Part shown: positions 1 through 8,527 of the stretch, piece after piece
Position numbering within the stretch: position 1 is the stretch's first letter
How the letters are laid out: each line of letters starts with the position of its first letter
DNA from: Bacillus sp. es.034
GTDB lineage: Bacteria > Bacillota > Bacilli > Bacillales > Bacillaceae_B
Assembly: GCF_002563655.1 (NCBI RefSeq)
Contig: NZ_PDIY01000001.1
Location: forward strand, 4,332,501-4,396,500
Direction: 5' to 3'
DNA length: 64,000 bases
Position numbers and translations under genes: made by a program
The notes under the pieces: model-generated
Seen by the model: the letters and a program-made list of their open reading frames with translations, nothing else
Database searches by the model: none
What the model was told of the DNA's origin: nothing

Positions 1-446
1 TTCACCAAGGCTTCCCTTACTTCTCCAGCGAGCTCTTCGCCGTCTTTTCCGTCAGTCGAAATGCCCAGCTCCTTCGCTTTCTTGTTCAGCTCCGCCTGGC
101 GGATTTCGTCCATGATGGCCCGGGGGGCTTTCCCATCGGTATCGATTCCCAATGCTTTAGCTCTCTTCTGAAGTACCGCATCCATGATCTCTTTGGCGAG
201 TTCCCGTGTGTCCTTATCGGTGGTGTCGATTCCAAGTTCTTCGGCTTTTTCCTTCAGCTCATCTTCATTCAACTGGAACTTCCCCGGTCCGCCATGATGA
301 CCGCCAAATACCGGTTCGGACTTTTCACTGACGACCGCCGTATCATCCGTCTTCCCGGCATCCTCCTCAGCTGCGAAAGCAGGGATGGCCCCTGCGATCC
401 CGATTGCTAACACACCAGCGAGTGCGAGTGCTCTCTTATTGTTCAT
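1..446 (-). CDS. Secreted protein with tandem helical repeats (3' end outside window)
   Basis: The gene runs off the left edge, so only about 148 N-terminal residues are visible. The ATG at 446 has a strong upstream AAGGAGG. The protein begins with a classic Sec signal peptide (MNNKRALALAGVLAIG..., Ala-rich cleavage region near residue 25), then an acidic linker and a His/Gly-rich patch around residue 50. After that come at least three consecutive units of about 28 residues built around A-x-x-LGI-x-T-x-x-K, each followed by a charged helix. I do not recognise a named family. Repeats of this LGI/TDGK kind occur in secreted Bacillus proteins of unknown role. Location is inferred to be extracellular or wall-associated; function is unknown. 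Confidence 0.8.
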   Translation of the reverse strand, partial: MNNKRALALAGVLAIGIAGAIPAFAAEEDAGKTDDTAVVSEKSEPVFGGHHGGPGKFQLNEDELKEKAEELGIDTTDKDTRELAKEIMDAVLQKRAKALGIDTDGKAPRAIMDEIRQAELNKKAKELGISTDGKDGEELAGEVREALV

Positions 447-531
447 TTGATTTCCTCCTTTTTAGTAGTTGCAGCTGCTCTATCATTATGTCCAGAAACT
501 ATGGCCAAATCATGAACGAACCATGACCGGA

Positions 532-1419
532 TTATGAATCTTTTAAGGTTTTTTCGATCTTATACTCTTTCTTCTTCTCTGAAAGCCACGTTCCATACTC
601 CGTCTGAAGGGCCTGATCAAACAGGATGTCCTTGATTTCATCTTTATGATCGGCAAGGACCGCCTCTTTCGCTTCCTTCTTACCTGTCACCTTGATGATG
701 TGGTAGCCGAACTCCGTCTTCACCGGCTCACTGATTTCGCCTTTCTTCATTGAAAACGCCTTATCATCAAACTCCGCCACCATTTCACCTTTGCCAAAAT
801 AACCAAGCTTCCCGCCTGAATCGGCATTCGACGTATCCGTGGAATACTCTTTCGCAAGTTCGGCAAAATCTCCGCCGTCATCGAGTTTCGCTTTCACTTC
901 TTTTGCCGTTTTTTCATCGTCCACCAGGATATGACTGGCCTCTACCTGCTCTTTTTGCGCAAACGTATCCTTATTCGCTTCGAAATATTCCTTGATCTGG
1001 TCATCCGTAATCTTGACCCGGTCCTTCAGCAACTTCTCCGTCAACAGGTACGTCTTGATATTTTCTTTGACACTATCAAGATCCGACCCGCTTGAAGCAA
1101 GTGCCTCATTGAAGGCCTCTTCACTGTCATATTGTCCTTTGATATTCTCCAATTCTTTCTTGATTTCACTATCCTTCACCGTAAGATCCTTCTTCTCACT
1201 CTCAAGCTTCACGATCTTATCGGCAATCAGTGTGTCCAGGGCGCCATCCCCATACTGATCCACAAGCGTCGTGTACAGCTCGTCTTTACTGATGGTCTCG
1301 CTTCCCACTTTGGCAACTGCATCTTCTTTGGAAAATCCAAACACTGCAAGAAGCGATCCGATGAGGACAACTCCTCCGATGATGCTCCATAATGTGATCG
1401 ATTGTTTTTTCTTAGTCAC
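532..1419 (-). CDS. Membrane-anchored PrsA/parvulin-type peptidyl-prolyl isomerase
   Basis: This 295-residue protein is a post-translocation folding factor of the PrsA/SurA class, expected to act on secreted proteins at the outer face of the membrane. Residues 9-29 form one hydrophobic anchor. There is no cysteine anywhere, so it is not a lipoprotein like canonical PrsA. Residues 35-150 match the helical SurA-like N-terminal region. Residues about 158-247 are a rotamase domain, with the parvulin His in ASHILV (H163), the LGYFGKGEMV segment and the closing FGYHIIKV. The charged C-terminal tail is typical. It lies downstream of an HtrA-like protease in the same direction, across a 25-bp repeat array, so the two may form a secretion-quality-control pair. 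YacD-type paralogs are the closest alternative name. Confidence 0.88.
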   Translation of the reverse strand: MTKKKQSITLWSIIGGVVLIGSLLAVFGFSKEDAVAKVGSETISKDELYTTLVDQYGDGALDTLIADKIVKLESEKKDLTVKDSEIKKELENIKGQYDSEEAFNEALASSGSDLDSVKENIKTYLLTEKLLKDRVKITDDQIKEYFEANKDTFAQKEQVEASHILVDDEKTAKEVKAKLDDGGDFAELAKEYSTDTSNADSGGKLGYFGKGEMVAEFDDKAFSMKKGEISEPVKTEFGYHIIKVTGKKEAKEAVLADHKDEIKDILFDQALQTEYGTWLSEKKKEYKIEKTLKDS

Positions 1420-1460
1420 TTATTCGTACTCCTTTTATGGTCATTTATTGGCAGGTAATT

Positions 1461-1552
1461 TGTGTACCTGGTACGTTTTGGTGTATTTGTACCTGGTACA
1501 TTTCGGACTGTTTGTACCTGGTACAACTCACCCGGTTTGTACCAGGCACGCA
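1461..1552. repeat. Four-copy 25-bp tandem array of a GTACCTGGTAC near-palindrome
   Basis: Near-palindromic 11-mers occur at 1464-1474, 1489-1499, 1514-1524 (all GTACCTGGTAC) and 1539-1549 (GTACCAGGCAC). Start-to-start spacing is exactly 25 bp each time, and the 14-bp spacers are T/G rich and not conserved. The array lies between the end of htrA and the start of the prsA-like gene, both read leftwards, so it sits in the leader of prsA or the 3' region of htrA. Confidence 0.85.
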
Positions 1553-1568
1553 CCCATTCCCCTAACAC

Positions 1569-2840
1569 TTACCCATTCATCATCGCATTACTAGTAAGCG
1601 TCAGACTCACCGTCATTTTTTTACCGTCACGGTAGACGGTCAAATCGATTTTATCCCCGACTTTCAGGCCACCGTACAGCTGCCTTCTAAGATCGGCTAC
1701 ATTCTCGACTGCTTTGCCGTTCATTTCGGTGATCGCGTCCCCTTCTTTGATCCCGGCGTCTGCTGCTGCAGATGTCGGGTCGATATTGGCGACGACCACG
1801 CCGGATTCAACAGATTGAGGAAGATTCGGCAGGTACGAACGCGGGATATCTGCCAGGTTCTTCATCCCGATGCCGATATACGGACGCTCGATTTTCCCTG
1901 TTTTGATGATTTCGCTGACAATCGGCATGAAGTCCTTGCTTGGAATCGCAAACCCGAGTCCTTCTACACCGGAGTTCGAGATTTTCGCGCTGTTGATCCC
2001 GACCAGTTCACCCTTCGAATTCAGGAGCGCCCCGCCGCTGTTACCAGGGTTGATCGCTGCGTCAGTCTGGATGACGTTCAGTTCAGATTCGCCTTCAGAT
2101 GTCTGAACAGGAATCGTACGATCGACGGCGCTGACAATCCCCTGTGTCACCGTCCGTGAAAGGTCGAGTCCAAGCGGGTTCCCGATGGCGATGACCTGTT
2201 CACCGGCGCGCAGGGCACTGGAGTCACCGACTTCCAACAGATTGTCTGCGTACTTCCCGTCAATCTTCACGACAGCAAGATCCGTCAGCGGGTCTGCTCC
2301 GATCAGCTCACCCTCAGTCTTTTCCCCGTCATAAAGAGAAACTTCAATCTTCGACGCGCCTTCAATCACATGGTTGTTCGTAATGATGAAAGCACTGTCC
2401 CCTTCTTTTTTAAAAAGGACACCGGAACCTGTTCCGGCTGGAGTGGCTTCTGCAGCTCCCATTCGGCTCTGGTTCTGATAATTGACGATTCCGACGATGG
2501 ACTGGGAGGCATCCTCCACGATATTCGCTACATCGCCGTCTGCCCCGGTTGAAACCGATGTCGGCGTGACCCCTGAATTCGATGATGTGTTTGTCTGTCC
2601 GTTGTCGGCCGATTGCTCTACGCGGGGCTGAGCCAGGTTCTGATAGTAATCCGTTTGCGGCAATACTGTCAGAGTCAGGACTGAACCGATGATCCCCGCA
2701 CCAACCGTGTTGAGGAATCCCCTTCCTTTAAACGGCTTCTTCTGCTTCGGAGTCCGATGCATCTCTTCTTTTTTTGTAAATTCTGTATCGTTTATTTCCA
2801 TAGAATTCATTTCTTCATTTTGATTGTTTTGTTCAAACAT
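1569..2840 (-). CDS. HtrA/DegP-family membrane-anchored serine protease
   Basis: This 423-residue protein is an HtrA-type quality-control protease that degrades misfolded exported proteins at the outer membrane face. A cytoplasmic N-terminus of about 44 residues is followed by one transmembrane segment (residues 45-61) and a Ser/Thr/Asn-rich linker. The trypsin-like domain spans roughly 105-310 with the full triad: H157 in NNHVIEG, D187 in DPLTDLAV and S268 in NPGNSGGAL. A single PDZ domain covers about 325-415 (YIGIGMKNL ... SGVVV). Length and architecture match Bacillus HtrA, HtrB and HtrC (YyxA); I cannot tell which ortholog it is. The next gene downstream on the same strand is a PrsA-like foldase. 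Upstream, it diverges from a class B PBP gene over a 220-bp region. CssRS control, known for some Bacillus htr genes, was not demonstrated from sequence. Confidence 0.93.
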   Translation of the reverse strand: MFEQNNQNEEMNSMEINDTEFTKKEEMHRTPKQKKPFKGRGFLNTVGAGIIGSVLTLTVLPQTDYYQNLAQPRVEQSADNGQTNTSSNSGVTPTSVSTGADGDVANIVEDASQSIVGIVNYQNQSRMGAAEATPAGTGSGVLFKKEGDSAFIITNNHVIEGASKIEVSLYDGEKTEGELIGADPLTDLAVVKIDGKYADNLLEVGDSSALRAGEQVIAIGNPLGLDLSRTVTQGIVSAVDRTIPVQTSEGESELNVIQTDAAINPGNSGGALLNSKGELVGINSAKISNSGVEGLGFAIPSKDFMPIVSEIIKTGKIERPYIGIGMKNLADIPRSYLPNLPQSVESGVVVANIDPTSAAADAGIKEGDAITEMNGKAVENVADLRRQLYGGLKVGDKIDLTVYRDGKKMTVSLTLTSNAMMNG

Positions 2841-3063
2841 GTTTTTTCCTCCTCGATTGATTTTGCCTGTTGAACTTTGCTGTTGATTTCATCTTAGAGG
2901 GTAAATGTTACGAAACTATTAACAATCTGTGTACAGGATGGGAAGTTTTTTGGAATCAGTACTGATTGAAACGATTTCGTGAACGATCCATCATATCACT
3001 TGGGTTTTTGTCATGCCTTTGTTTTAATTGTAATAAAGTCATATTTATAAAATGGTGATGATT

Positions 3064-5166
3064 ATGAAGAAAAAAAACAGAGCAGATCAAACAAAGAAAA
3101 TGGTACTGCCGAAGCGCATGAAGATTCTCTTTGTCACCGTGTTTCTTTTATTCAGCACGCTGATTGTCAGGCTCGGGATGGTTCAGATTGCGAATGGACA
3201 GTCTTATGAGAAGGCGGTGGAGAAGAAGGAAAGCGTGACGGTGGATTCACCCGTGCCGAGGGGGAGCATATATGACCGGAACGGGAAGTTGATCGTCGAT
3301 AATAAACCAGAGAGGGCCATCACCTTTACCCGGACGTCTGATTCGTCTCAGAAGGACTTAATGAATGTGGCGAAGAAGCTGGCCGGCATGATTGACGTCG
3401 AAACCGATTCCCTCACGACACGTGATAAAAAAGATTTCTGGATCTTGATGAATCCTTCAAAGGCAGAGAAGAAGGTCTCCCCTTCTGAAATCGACCGCAT
3501 CCAGGGAGAGAAGGGGCTCTCGACAAAAGAAGCCGATCAGAAAATCTATCAATTGAAGCTTGAGCGCATCAGTGAAAAGGAATGGTCTTCTTTTTCAGAA
3601 GAAGAATATGAAGCGCTGGTGATCTATCAAACTATTTCCAAAGGGTACGCCCTTTCCCCTCAAATCGTGAAGAACAAAGGGGTGACCATCACGGAATACG
3701 CGCAAGTGAGCGCACATCTCGATCAACTGCCCGGGGTGAACGTCACAACGGATTGGACCAGGTCTTATCCCCTTGACCACACTCTCCGTTCCGTGCTTGG
3801 CGATGTGTCGTCGACCAGGGAAGGGATCCCGAAAGATCTGATCCAGGAATATCTCGCAGAAGGATATAACCGGAATGACCGCGTGGGAACCAGCTACCTG
3901 GAATTAAAGTATGAAGACCTGTTGAACGGACAGAAAAAGAAGGTCAAGAACATTATACAAGACGGCCAGATCGTCGGGACAAAGGTCATCCAGCAGGGAC
4001 AGAGCGGGAAAGATCTCGTACTCGGCATTGATGTCGAATTGCAAAAAGCGATCGAGAAAATCGTCCAGGAAGAACTGTCGAAACACATCGGCACGAAGGG
4101 ATCTCCTTACCTGGACCGTGCCTTTGTCGTCATGATGGACCCTCACACAGGGGAAATCGAAGCGATGGTCGGTCAGAAAGAGAAGGAAATCCATCCTAAC
4201 GGGAAAATCGAATTCGAAGATTATTCGTTAGGAGCATACACAACGTCCTATGAATCGGGCTCCGTTGTCAAAGGGGCAACACTCCTGACCGGTTATATGA
4301 CGGATCATATCGAACCGGGGGAAATGATTGTGGATGAACCCCTTTATATTAAAGGAACGCCTAAGAAAACGTCATGGTTCAATGTATGGGGAAATCAAAC
4401 GGGACCGATTAGTGACCTCTATGCCCTGGAGAAATCCTCCAACGCGTATATGTGGAAAGTGGCTCTCCGTATTGCCGGGAACCGCTACGTCCCTCACGCA
4501 CCGATTGAGCTGAAAGGTGACGCATTCCGGACGTTCAGGGAGCATTTCGCCCAGATGGGACTGGGTGTACCGACAGGGATCGATCTCCCCGGGGAGTCTC
4601 CGGGATATCAAGGAACCGCTGAACATCCGGGACTTCTCCTCGACTTTGCAATCGGGCAATACGACACATACACCCCCATGCAGCTGGCTCAGTACGTATC
4701 CAGTATCGCCAACGGGGGAAAACGCGTTCAGCCCCATCTGTTAAAAGAAGTACGTGAACCTTCCAACCAGCCACACCGGTTGGGCAGTGTCCTGTACAAG
4801 CAGGAACCAGAGGTGCTGAACCGGATCGATGCATCGAGTGAAGAAATCGAACACGTTCAGAAAGGATTCTACCGGGTCTTTCACGGTCCAGAAGGCACGG
4901 CCAATCTGTTTAAAGATGCTCCGTACAATGGAGCGGGGAAATCAGGAACAGCCGAGGCATTTTACAAAGGACCGGACATGGAGAGTGCAGAGCCAACCTA
5001 CAACACGACTCTTATCGGATATGCACCATTCGACAATCCGGAAATCGCCTTTTCAACCGTCGTCCCATGGTCCCATCAGGAGCATGATCCTTACATTAAT
5101 AAGGTCATTTCCAAACGGGTGATGGATAAGTATTTTGAATTGAAGAAGGAAAGAGCGAATAAATGA
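3064..5166 (+). CDS. Class B penicillin-binding protein (PbpA/PbpH-like transpeptidase)
   Basis: This is a monofunctional D,D-transpeptidase that crosslinks peptidoglycan, probably in the elongation machinery. One signal-anchor segment (about residues 20-42) is followed by the PBP dimerisation region (SPVPRGSIYDRNG onward) and a transpeptidase domain with all three motifs: SVVK at about 400-403, SSN at 458-460 and KSGT from 626. Five in-frame start codons cluster at 3052-3064. The ATG at 3064 is preferred because a GGTGAT lies just before it, while the earlier ones have no Shine-Dalgarno. The 700-residue length is close to B. subtilis PbpA and PbpH, which are partly redundant in rod-shape maintenance. 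It is divergent from the htrA-like gene and followed by a clear terminator. Confidence 0.93.
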   Translation: MKKKNRADQTKKMVLPKRMKILFVTVFLLFSTLIVRLGMVQIANGQSYEKAVEKKESVTVDSPVPRGSIYDRNGKLIVDNKPERAITFTRTSDSSQKDLMNVAKKLAGMIDVETDSLTTRDKKDFWILMNPSKAEKKVSPSEIDRIQGEKGLSTKEADQKIYQLKLERISEKEWSSFSEEEYEALVIYQTISKGYALSPQIVKNKGVTITEYAQVSAHLDQLPGVNVTTDWTRSYPLDHTLRSVLGDVSSTREGIPKDLIQEYLAEGYNRNDRVGTSYLELKYEDLLNGQKKKVKNIIQDGQIVGTKVIQQGQSGKDLVLGIDVELQKAIEKIVQEELSKHIGTKGSPYLDRAFVVMMDPHTGEIEAMVGQKEKEIHPNGKIEFEDYSLGAYTTSYESGSVVKGATLLTGYMTDHIEPGEMIVDEPLYIKGTPKKTSWFNVWGNQTGPISDLYALEKSSNAYMWKVALRIAGNRYVPHAPIELKGDAFRTFREHFAQMGLGVPTGIDLPGESPGYQGTAEHPGLLLDFAIGQYDTYTPMQLAQYVSSIANGGKRVQPHLLKEVREPSNQPHRLGSVLYKQEPEVLNRIDASSEEIEHVQKGFYRVFHGPEGTANLFKDAPYNGAGKSGTAEAFYKGPDMESAEPTYNTTLIGYAPFDNPEIAFSTVVPWSHQEHDPYINKVISKRVMDKYFELKKERANK

Positions 5167-5170
5167 AAAG

Positions 5171-5214
5171 AGATGCCCCTAAGCAGAATGGGCTGCTTGG
5201 GGGCATCTTTTTTT
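5171..5214 (+). terminator. Intrinsic terminator after the PBP gene
   Basis: A 13-bp imperfect stem (GATGCCCCTAAGCAG paired with CTGCTTGGGGGCATC) is followed by eight T residues, five bases after the PBP stop codon. Confidence 0.9.
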
Positions 5215-5221
5215 TGAGAAA

Positions 5222-5248
5222 AGCCACGGGGGGACAGGTCCCGTGGCT
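5222..5248. repeat. REP-like hairpin, GGGACAGGTCCC variant
   Basis: Arms AGCCACGGG and CCCGTGGCT flank a GGGACAGGT centre. This is a diverged relative of the GGGGACGGTTCT repeats found throughout 9.9-57 kb. It lies between two convergent genes, just before the stop codon of the kinase-like gene at 5255. Confidence 0.7.
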
Positions 5249-5254
5249 CCTCCA

Positions 5255-6967
5255 TCATATTTTTGAATCCCATTCCCTCTTAAACTCCACCAGCGACCCA
5301 TGACGCTTCTCACGTTCATCACTCACTGCTTTAAGAGCCACATCATACAACGCTTCATTCAGCCGCCATTTACTGAAGGAACGGTCTTTCTCTCCGCCAA
5401 ACAACGCAAAAGCGGTGGCCCCCATCACATACACATTCGTGATTTCATCGATCGGGGCACCTTCCCTGAATTCCTCCGGCGACATGAAGCGTGACGACCC
5501 CCACATCCTGCCCATCGTATTGGTGTAAGGGCGTTTCGAATATAGGTCTATGTCGCAGATCAACGCCTTTTCTTTTGAAAAATCATAGAGAATGCTGCCG
5601 TCATAGAAATCGATGGCCACATACCCTTTCTCCGCTGCATGAATGTGAAAGTCGAGGATATCACGGAACACGTCAACCCTTGACCTGTCAGGTAGCTGCA
5701 TGAATTTCCCCCGGGATCTGGGATACATCTTCCCCATGCACTCCCCGTCACTCCATTCAAAGATGGCCGCACATCCACCGCCGACTTCCTCTGCACCGAT
5801 CAAGCTGACCAGATGGGGATGGCGCAAATCTCCGTACACGTTCACGGCAGACTTCAACCCAGTAATCGCTTCTTCCGGTTTGCCTTCATATCGCGCTGTC
5901 GGGGCACCGGCGAATTTGATGAACAGCCTCTCTTCACCATTCCTGACCCCGAAGCAAATATTGCCCGAGTCCTGATCGTCATACACCTTGAAGACCTCTC
6001 CGTACCTTTTTAAAAAAGAAAAATCGTAAGGAGCCTTTAATTTGTACGGAATCCCATCGATGTTCTGTAGGCAAAAGTCCTCCACATACCACGTCGGGAC
6101 CGGAGTCTTCATCCCATCGAACCACCCCAGCACTTCCTTCGCCTGCTTCTTCATGACGTCGAGCTCCTCTTCACCGAACTTCATCGCCCACGGAATGGCC
6201 GACAGCATATTACTGCTGATATAAAAGGTCATGAGCTTGAAGAAATCCTCCGGCGGCCTTCCGTTGAAATAGCCGTTCAGCTGTCCCGTGGCAAAATGGG
6301 GACTCGCCGATGCACTGAAGGCGATGCGGTTGAACTCTTCCCATGGATCGCCGAAGTCATGGCGGTTGAAGTCGATGATGGAGAGTTCGCCGCTATCCGA
6401 AATAACCATATTACCCACGTGGTAATCACCGTGATGGAACGTTTGAGGGCGCCCCCTAAGAAGATGCCTGTTTGCCTCTATGTATTCTAGGATAAGAACG
6501 CCGGATTCAATCTTGAGTGGACACTCATGGTACTGCCTGATCTTATTATCCACTTTACGATTGAACTTCGTTTCCCACTTTTCTTGATCCGCGGGGGCAG
6601 GAGTGGAATGGATTTCCTTGAGATAACGCCCCGACTTCAGGCCGAGGACATATTGTTCCGCCTCCGTCAGCTTAGGAAGCACGTCAGCCGCGTCTTCCCC
6701 TTCACACCACGCAAAGAGCGTATATAAACTGGTGCCATCGTCACTCATTCCGAACTCAAGGGGAACAGACATCGGAATCCCCGACTCGGCCACCCGCTTC
6801 ATTGCCTCGAACTCGCTTTTCTTACTCTCATACTCAGAACGATTCGCCGTCCGGAGCAGCAGCCTTTCCCCCGACTCCGTTTCCACAAAATATTTCTTAT
6901 CACTCGACCAGCCCTTGTTGATCGGTTCGATCCTCTTAAACACGTAATCCGTTTTAATATCAAGCAT
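5255..6967 (-). CDS. Fusion of an APH-type kinase and a second protein-kinase-like domain
   Basis: The protein is 570 residues, twice the length of a normal aminoglycoside phosphotransferase (APH). Residues 1-290 are APH-like: a Lys/Arg-rich N-lobe, HGDYHVGNM (179-187, with the catalytic Asp of the Brenner motif at D181) and IIDFNRHDFGDP (198-208, metal-binding Asp at D199). Residues 310-570 resemble a second eukaryotic-like kinase: K351 in LFIKFAGAP, an HRD-like loop rewritten as AIDFYDGSILYD (451-462), CDIDLYS (471-477) in place of DFG, and SSRFMSPEEF resembling an APE segment. Two kinase folds in one chain suggest one catalytic and one regulatory half, or two linked phosphorylation steps. 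Substrate is unknown. Antibiotic resistance cannot be concluded from this family. The gene is monocistronic and lies between two REP-like hairpins. Confidence 0.8.
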   Translation of the reverse strand: MLDIKTDYVFKRIEPINKGWSSDKKYFVETESGERLLLRTANRSEYESKKSEFEAMKRVAESGIPMSVPLEFGMSDDGTSLYTLFAWCEGEDAADVLPKLTEAEQYVLGLKSGRYLKEIHSTPAPADQEKWETKFNRKVDNKIRQYHECPLKIESGVLILEYIEANRHLLRGRPQTFHHGDYHVGNMVISDSGELSIIDFNRHDFGDPWEEFNRIAFSASASPHFATGQLNGYFNGRPPEDFFKLMTFYISSNMLSAIPWAMKFGEEELDVMKKQAKEVLGWFDGMKTPVPTWYVEDFCLQNIDGIPYKLKAPYDFSFLKRYGEVFKVYDDQDSGNICFGVRNGEERLFIKFAGAPTARYEGKPEEAITGLKSAVNVYGDLRHPHLVSLIGAEEVGGGCAAIFEWSDGECMGKMYPRSRGKFMQLPDRSRVDVFRDILDFHIHAAEKGYVAIDFYDGSILYDFSKEKALICDIDLYSKRPYTNTMGRMWGSSRFMSPEEFREGAPIDEITNVYVMGATAFALFGGEKDRSFSKWRLNEALYDVALKAVSDEREKRHGSLVEFKREWDSKI

Positions 6968-6983
6968 GTGGCACCTCCAGTGA

Positions 6984-7006
6984 GCCAGGGAGACAGGTCC
7001 CTTGGC
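6984..7006. repeat. REP-like hairpin, GGAGACAGGTCCC variant
   Basis: GCCAGGGAGACAGGTCCCTTGGC forms a short hairpin with a GACAGGT centre, in the leader of the kinase-fusion gene. It matches the variant at 5222-5248, so this gene is bracketed by two copies. Confidence 0.6.
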
Positions 7007-7180
7007 ACGATCATAGTTTAGCAGTTTAGTAAACCTTATTTTACCAGTAACGATTAAAGATAGATACTTCTACTCAAATAACATCCCATTATTCACCTCA
7101 CAGAAAGTTAGAAGGAAATATCTACATATGTTAAAATAATCCAAGTGAGCAATTTTTCATAAAAGATTGGAGCTGTAATA

Positions 7181-7801
7181 ATGAAGAAAAGCAATTGGTT
7201 GACCGTCACGACTTTATCAGCGATGGTATTCATCGGAATGTCCGCCTGTAGTCAATCTTCTGATGAGGATGCCTCTGGTAAACCTGAATCCGAAGCGACT
7301 GCAACAAGTACTGATTCGGGTGATTCACATACAGAAGAGGCGACTTCAACTGAAGAAAACGAAAAGGCTCAGTCAAATGAGACATCCGTTGAAGAAAGTA
7401 GTCCTGTACAGGATCCTCCCGTCACAAAGGTGGAAGGAAAACAGGCATACATAGAAAAACTGGACAACATCCAAAAAGAACTCGATGCCATGCCGGATAA
7501 GAAGTATTCAGATGAAGGCGTTACGAACGCCATGAAAAACTATTATGGGGTATCGTACGAAAAATATGACGATGTATTGAATGAGATTTATGCCCTTCTG
7601 AAAAAAGAGCTGTCGCCAGACGTCATGGCAGAGTTAAAAGCGGAACAAGTGAAATGGATCGAGGAAAAAGAAGCAAAGGCAGAGAAAGAAAGACTGAAGT
7701 ATGAAGGCGGTACGTTTGAAAACGTGGCATGGTATATCTCTTTGTACGAGTCCACGAAGGATCGGTGTTACGAGTTGGTGGAGGAGTATATGACGGAGTA
7801 G
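7181..7801 (+). CDS. Lipoprotein with LprI/DUF1311-like C-terminal domain
   Basis: A 206-residue predicted lipoprotein: type II signal peptide with the lipobox GMSAC at about residues 19-23, then an acidic Ser/Thr/Glu linker to about residue 85. The C-terminal 115 residues contain a pattern reminiscent of the lysozyme-inhibitor LprI family (DUF1311): paired helices, a central L-K-x-E-Q-x-K-W-I-E-E-K segment and a late Cys. Members of that family bind lysozyme in some bacteria, but that role is not shown here. It should sit on the outer leaflet of the membrane. The ATG at 7181 follows GGAGCTGT. The gene is alone. Confidence 0.72.
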   Translation: MKKSNWLTVTTLSAMVFIGMSACSQSSDEDASGKPESEATATSTDSGDSHTEEATSTEENEKAQSNETSVEESSPVQDPPVTKVEGKQAYIEKLDNIQKELDAMPDKKYSDEGVTNAMKNYYGVSYEKYDDVLNEIYALLKKELSPDVMAELKAEQVKWIEEKEAKAEKERLKYEGGTFENVAWYISLYESTKDRCYELVEEYMTE

Positions 7802-7896
7802 GAAATTTCACCTCCCCAAAAACAAGGAGCCAAACAGCCTGCCCCCACGCCTCCTATGATATAATGAACCTATACATGTGGAGGAGGTGGGGAAGG

Positions 7897-8214
7897 ATGA
7901 AAAAAGCTTCAATATGGTTCTTACTGTTGATTTTAATCGGTTTCCAGCAGCCACACGTGTATCACACCGGCAATATGGATGGGGATGTATTAAAAGCGGA
8001 TGATTCACATCTGACAAGTATTGATGCCATGCTCTCTCCCCCCTCTTCGCTCCCTCATTATGTTGATAGTGTGGTACCTCGTAAAATTTTCTTAAGCGAG
8101 AAGTTGAAATCGTATGCTCCCCCTCATGTGACGGAGTATGTGGCCATGGACATTTTTCCTGATGCGATTGGCTTTAAGAAAATCATCATGTCTCAATCCA
8201 ATTACCTCCCTTAA
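7897..8214 (+). CDS. Small secreted or membrane-anchored protein, unknown
   Basis: A 105-residue protein starting at the ATG at 7897 behind a very strong GGAGGAGG. A longer reading frame begins upstream but overlaps the preceding lipoprotein and has no ribosome binding site. The first 20 residues are hydrophobic (signal peptide or anchor); the rest is polar, His/Pro-rich and contains no motif I recognise. A TATAAT-like -10 element lies about 35 bases upstream. Function unknown. Confidence 0.6.
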   Translation: MKKASIWFLLLILIGFQQPHVYHTGNMDGDVLKADDSHLTSIDAMLSPPSSLPHYVDSVVPRKIFLSEKLKSYAPPHVTEYVAMDIFPDAIGFKKIIMSQSNYLP

Positions 8215-8310
8215 ACGATGTTTCTCTTTCATTCATATACTCACTCAAAAACTCTATAGAATTAGGGTTTATTAAAATTGGCGTTTTTCAAAAAACGTTT
8301 GGAGGATACT

Positions 8311-8508
8311 ATGAAAAAGAACACATATTTTAGGGAATCATTAGCATGTTATCTTTTTTGTGCTGTGTTTTTGATTGGCTTTTTTGGCGTCATGTTTATA
8401 ACGGCAGAGCTGTCGGGGAATTCCCTCTCTTCATTCATACCCGAATTTTCCCGGGATATGATCATTAAGTGGGAAGATATCAAAGCCATTTTTGACTTAA
8501 AAGAATAA
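8311..8508 (+). CDS. Small membrane protein upstream of yitT-like gene
   Basis: A 65-residue protein with one transmembrane helix (about residues 11-32, CYLFCAVFLIGFFGVMFITA) and a short amphipathic tail. The start at 8311 is chosen for the GGAGG seven bases ahead; an upstream in-frame ATG lacks one. The stop is 19 bases before the TTG start of the YitT-family gene, so the two are probably cotranscribed. No family recognised. Confidence 0.62.
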   Translation: MKKNTYFRESLACYLFCAVFLIGFFGVMFITAELSGNSLSSFIPEFSRDMIIKWEDIKAIFDLKE

Positions 8509-8527
8509 AAGGCAGGAGGAACATATT

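Noticed and set aside
1461-1552. Could the 25-bp-period array be a CRISPR
   Set aside because: The repeat core is only 11 bp and palindromic, spacers are 14 bp, and no cas gene is near.
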